Shown here in pieces: positions 38,958-40,583 of a DNA stretch of 40,583 bases. Each line of letters starts with the position of its first letter. Position 1 is the first letter of the stretch. The position numbers and the translations under genes are program-made. The notes beneath the pieces were generated by a model that saw nothing but the letters and a program-made list of their open reading frames with translations, had not been told where the DNA came from and did not search any database. Source of the stretch: an uncultured Oscillospiraceae bacterium. Lineage in GTDB: Bacteria; Bacillota; Clostridia; Oscillospirales; Oscillospiraceae. Where the stretch lies: NCBI GenBank assembly GCA_944385405.1, contig CALWXB010000015.1, forward strand, positions 1 through 40,583. Reading direction: 5' to 3'.

Positions 38958-40217
38958 ATGGCAAAGGCTCTCATCATCGGTTGCGGCGGCGTGGCCGGCG
39001 TGGCCATCCACAAGTGCTGCCAGAACAGCGACGTCTTTGAGGAGATCTGCATCGCCAGCCGCACCCTCAGCCGGTGCGAGGCAGTCAAAAAGGAGCTGGA
39101 GGGCAAGACCCGTACCAGGATCACCATCGAGCAGGTGGATGCCGACGACGTTCAGCAGGTCATCGCCCTGATCCGGAAGGTCCAGCCGGACCTCGTCATG
39201 AACATCGCCCTTCCCTACCAGGACCTCACCATCATGGACGCGTGCCTGGCCTGCGGCGTCAACTACATGGACACCGCCAACTACGAACCGGAGGACATCG
39301 AGGCCCCCGCTTGGCGGGCCGTGTATGAAAAGCGCTGCAAGGAGGAGGGCTTCTCCGCCTACTTCGACTACTCCTGGCAGTGGGCCTACAAGGAGAAGTT
39401 CGAAAAGGCGGGCCTCACCGCCCTCCTGGGTTCCGGCTTCGATCCCGGCGTCACCCAGGCCTACTGCGCCTACGCCCAGAAGCACCTCTTCGACGAGATC
39501 CACACCATCGACATCCTGGACTGCAACGGCGGCGACCACGGCTATCCCTTCGCCACCAACTTCAACCCCGAGATCAACCTCCGGGAGGTGTCCGCCCCCG
39601 GCTCCTACTGGGAGGACGGACACTGGGTGGAGATCCCCCCCATGTCCATCAAGCGGGAGTATGACTTCGACCAGGTGGGCAGAAAGGACATGTACCTCCT
39701 CCACCACGAAGAGATCGAGTCCCTGGCCAAGAACATCCCCGGCGTCAAGCGCATCCGCTTCTTCATGACCTTCGGCCAGAGCTACCTCACCCACATGAAG
39801 TGTCTGGAGAACGTGGGCATGCTCTCCACCACCCCCGTGGAGTTTGAGGGCCACCAGATCGTGCCCATCCAGTTCCTCAAGGCCCTGCTGCCCGATCCCG
39901 CCTCCCTGGGCCCCCGCACCGTGGGCAAGACCAACATCGGCTGCATCTTCACCGGCGTCAAGGATGGCAAGGAAAAGACCGCCTATATCTACAATGTCTG
40001 CGACCATCAGGCGTGCTACAAGGAAGTGGGCTCCCAGGCCATCAGCTACACCACCGGCGTCCCCGCTATGATCGGCGCCATGATGCTGCTGACCGGCAAG
40101 TGGTCCAAGCCCGGCGTCTACACCGTGGAGGAGTTCGATCCCGATCCCTACATGGACGCCCTGAACCAGTGGGGCCTGCCCTGGCAGATCCAGGAGAACC
40201 CCGCCCTGGTGGACTGA
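38958..40217 (+). CDS. Carboxynorspermidine/carboxyspermidine synthase-like dehydrogenase (saccharopine dehydrogenase family)
   Basis: 419 residues. The N-terminal Rossmann motif is ALIIGCGGVAGVAIHKCC. The family landmarks are DLVMNIALPYQDLTIMDACL, GVNYMDTANYEP, the central ALLGSGFDPGVTQAY and the substrate-region DCNGGDHGYPFATNFNPEIN. CASDH condenses an amine (putrescine, diaminopropane, or agmatine in the carboxyaminopropylagmatine route) with aspartate semialdehyde using NADPH. The ATG at 38958 follows CAGGAGGAA. The nspC-type gene begins on its stop codon. Confidence 0.93.
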   Translation: MAKALIIGCGGVAGVAIHKCCQNSDVFEEICIASRTLSRCEAVKKELEGKTRTRITIEQVDADDVQQVIALIRKVQPDLVMNIALPYQDLTIMDACLACGVNYMDTANYEPEDIEAPAWRAVYEKRCKEEGFSAYFDYSWQWAYKEKFEKAGLTALLGSGFDPGVTQAYCAYAQKHLFDEIHTIDILDCNGGDHGYPFATNFNPEINLREVSAPGSYWEDGHWVEIPPMSIKREYDFDQVGRKDMYLLHHEEIESLAKNIPGVKRIRFFMTFGQSYLTHMKCLENVGMLSTTPVEFEGHQIVPIQFLKALLPDPASLGPRTVGKTNIGCIFTGVKDGKEKTAYIYNVCDHQACYKEVGSQAISYTTGVPAMIGAMMLLTGKWSKPGVYTVEEFDPDPYMDALNQWGLPWQIQENPALVD

Positions 40218-40583
40218 TGGACCGGTTCGAGACTCTGCGCACCCCCGCCTTCGTGGTGGATGAAGCCCGGGTGGTGCGCAATCTGGAGGTCCTGCGGGAC
40301 ATGGCGGACCGGTCCGGGGCAAAGATCCTGCTGGCCCAGAAGGCCTTTTCCATGTTTCATGCCTATCCCCTGCTCTCCCGGTATCTCGCCGGCACCACCG
40401 CCAGCGGCCTCTATGAGGCGCGTCTTGCCAGGGAACACTTTCCCGGCGAGGTCCACGTGTTCTCCCCCGCCTACCGGGAGGAGGACTTTCAGGAGCTGCT
40501 GACGTATGCCGATCACTTCGTGTTCAACTCCCCCGCCCAGGTGGAGCGGTACGCCCCCCGGGCCAGGGCGGCGGGAAAGCAGG
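40217..40583 (+). CDS. nspC: Carboxynorspermidine/carboxyspermidine decarboxylase, N-terminal part
   Basis: The first 122 codons are present before the window ends. It starts ETLRTPAFVVDEARVVRNLE, with the PLP lysine in KILLAQKAFSMF, then TTASGLYEARLAREHF. This is the alanine-racemase-fold (type III) decarboxylase pattern of NspC. It removes the carboxyl group from the product of the preceding dehydrogenase. The ATG shares one base with the stop of that gene (TGATG). The C-terminal catalytic cysteine region is outside the window. Confidence 0.92.
   Translation, partial: MDRFETLRTPAFVVDEARVVRNLEVLRDMADRSGAKILLAQKAFSMFHAYPLLSRYLAGTTASGLYEARLAREHFPGEVHVFSPAYREEDFQELLTYADHFVFNSPAQVERYAPRARAAGKQ

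Overview
The window looks like a chromosome segment of an anaerobic, endospore-forming, high-GC Clostridium-class Firmicute, most likely of the Oscillospiraceae / Flavonifractor-Lawsonibacter type. This is inferred from gene content: spoIIR, rex, ylxM-ffh-rpsP-khpA, mrnC-rqcH, DUF378, a CmpB-like membrane protein, SigA-type promoters and strong AGGAGG ribosome binding sites. I see no tRNA, rRNA, CRISPR array, insertion sequence or phage gene.

Layout. (1) 1-1587, minus: an M19 dipeptidase (cut by the window edge) behind a DUF819 membrane protein. (2) 1646-5417, plus: the translation/secretion operon ylxM-ffh-rpsP-khpA, an internal terminator, then rimM-trmD. (3) 5415-21645, minus: a 14-gene exopolysaccharide (EPS) operon read from one strong promoter at about 21616-21645. 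In transcription order it encodes a priming sugar-phosphate transferase, two GT4 transferases, a pyruvyl transferase, two GT2 transferases, a GH5 glycosidase, an acyltransferase-3 protein, a CpsD-type kinase, a membrane-anchored CARDB-like protein, a Wzz/CpsC-type protein, a Wzy polymerase, a hexapeptide acetyltransferase and a Wzx flippase. This is a complete Wzx/Wzy-type pathway for a pyruvylated and acylated polymer. (4) 21820-34398: housekeeping and sporulation genes on both strands (metallophosphoesterase, spoIIR, ispE, DUF1015-thrH, DUF378, a Kef-type antiporter, rqcH-mrnC, a CmpB-like protein, an SLH-type protein, rex, a DUF4358 lipoprotein), plus two very short genes at 24389-24541 and 31320-31487. 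(5) 34512-40583, plus: a strong promoter, a highly folded RNA of about 250 nt, a strong terminator, and then a polyamine operon of speD, arginine/lysine decarboxylase, speE, ureohydrolase, carboxynorspermidine-synthase-like dehydrogenase and nspC (cut by the window end).

The points most worth following up are these. The structured RNA and terminator precede the polyamine genes. The polyamine operon carries both the decarboxy-SAM chemistry and the aspartate-semialdehyde chemistry for aminopropyl transfer. The EPS CpsD-type kinase has lost the Walker A lysine and sits beside an unusual CARDB-like partner. The EPS GH5 enzyme carries a carbohydrate-binding-like insertion. A 55-residue protein with 15 cysteines lies behind a sporulation-type promoter. 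All family names come from reading motifs by eye; no database search was run.
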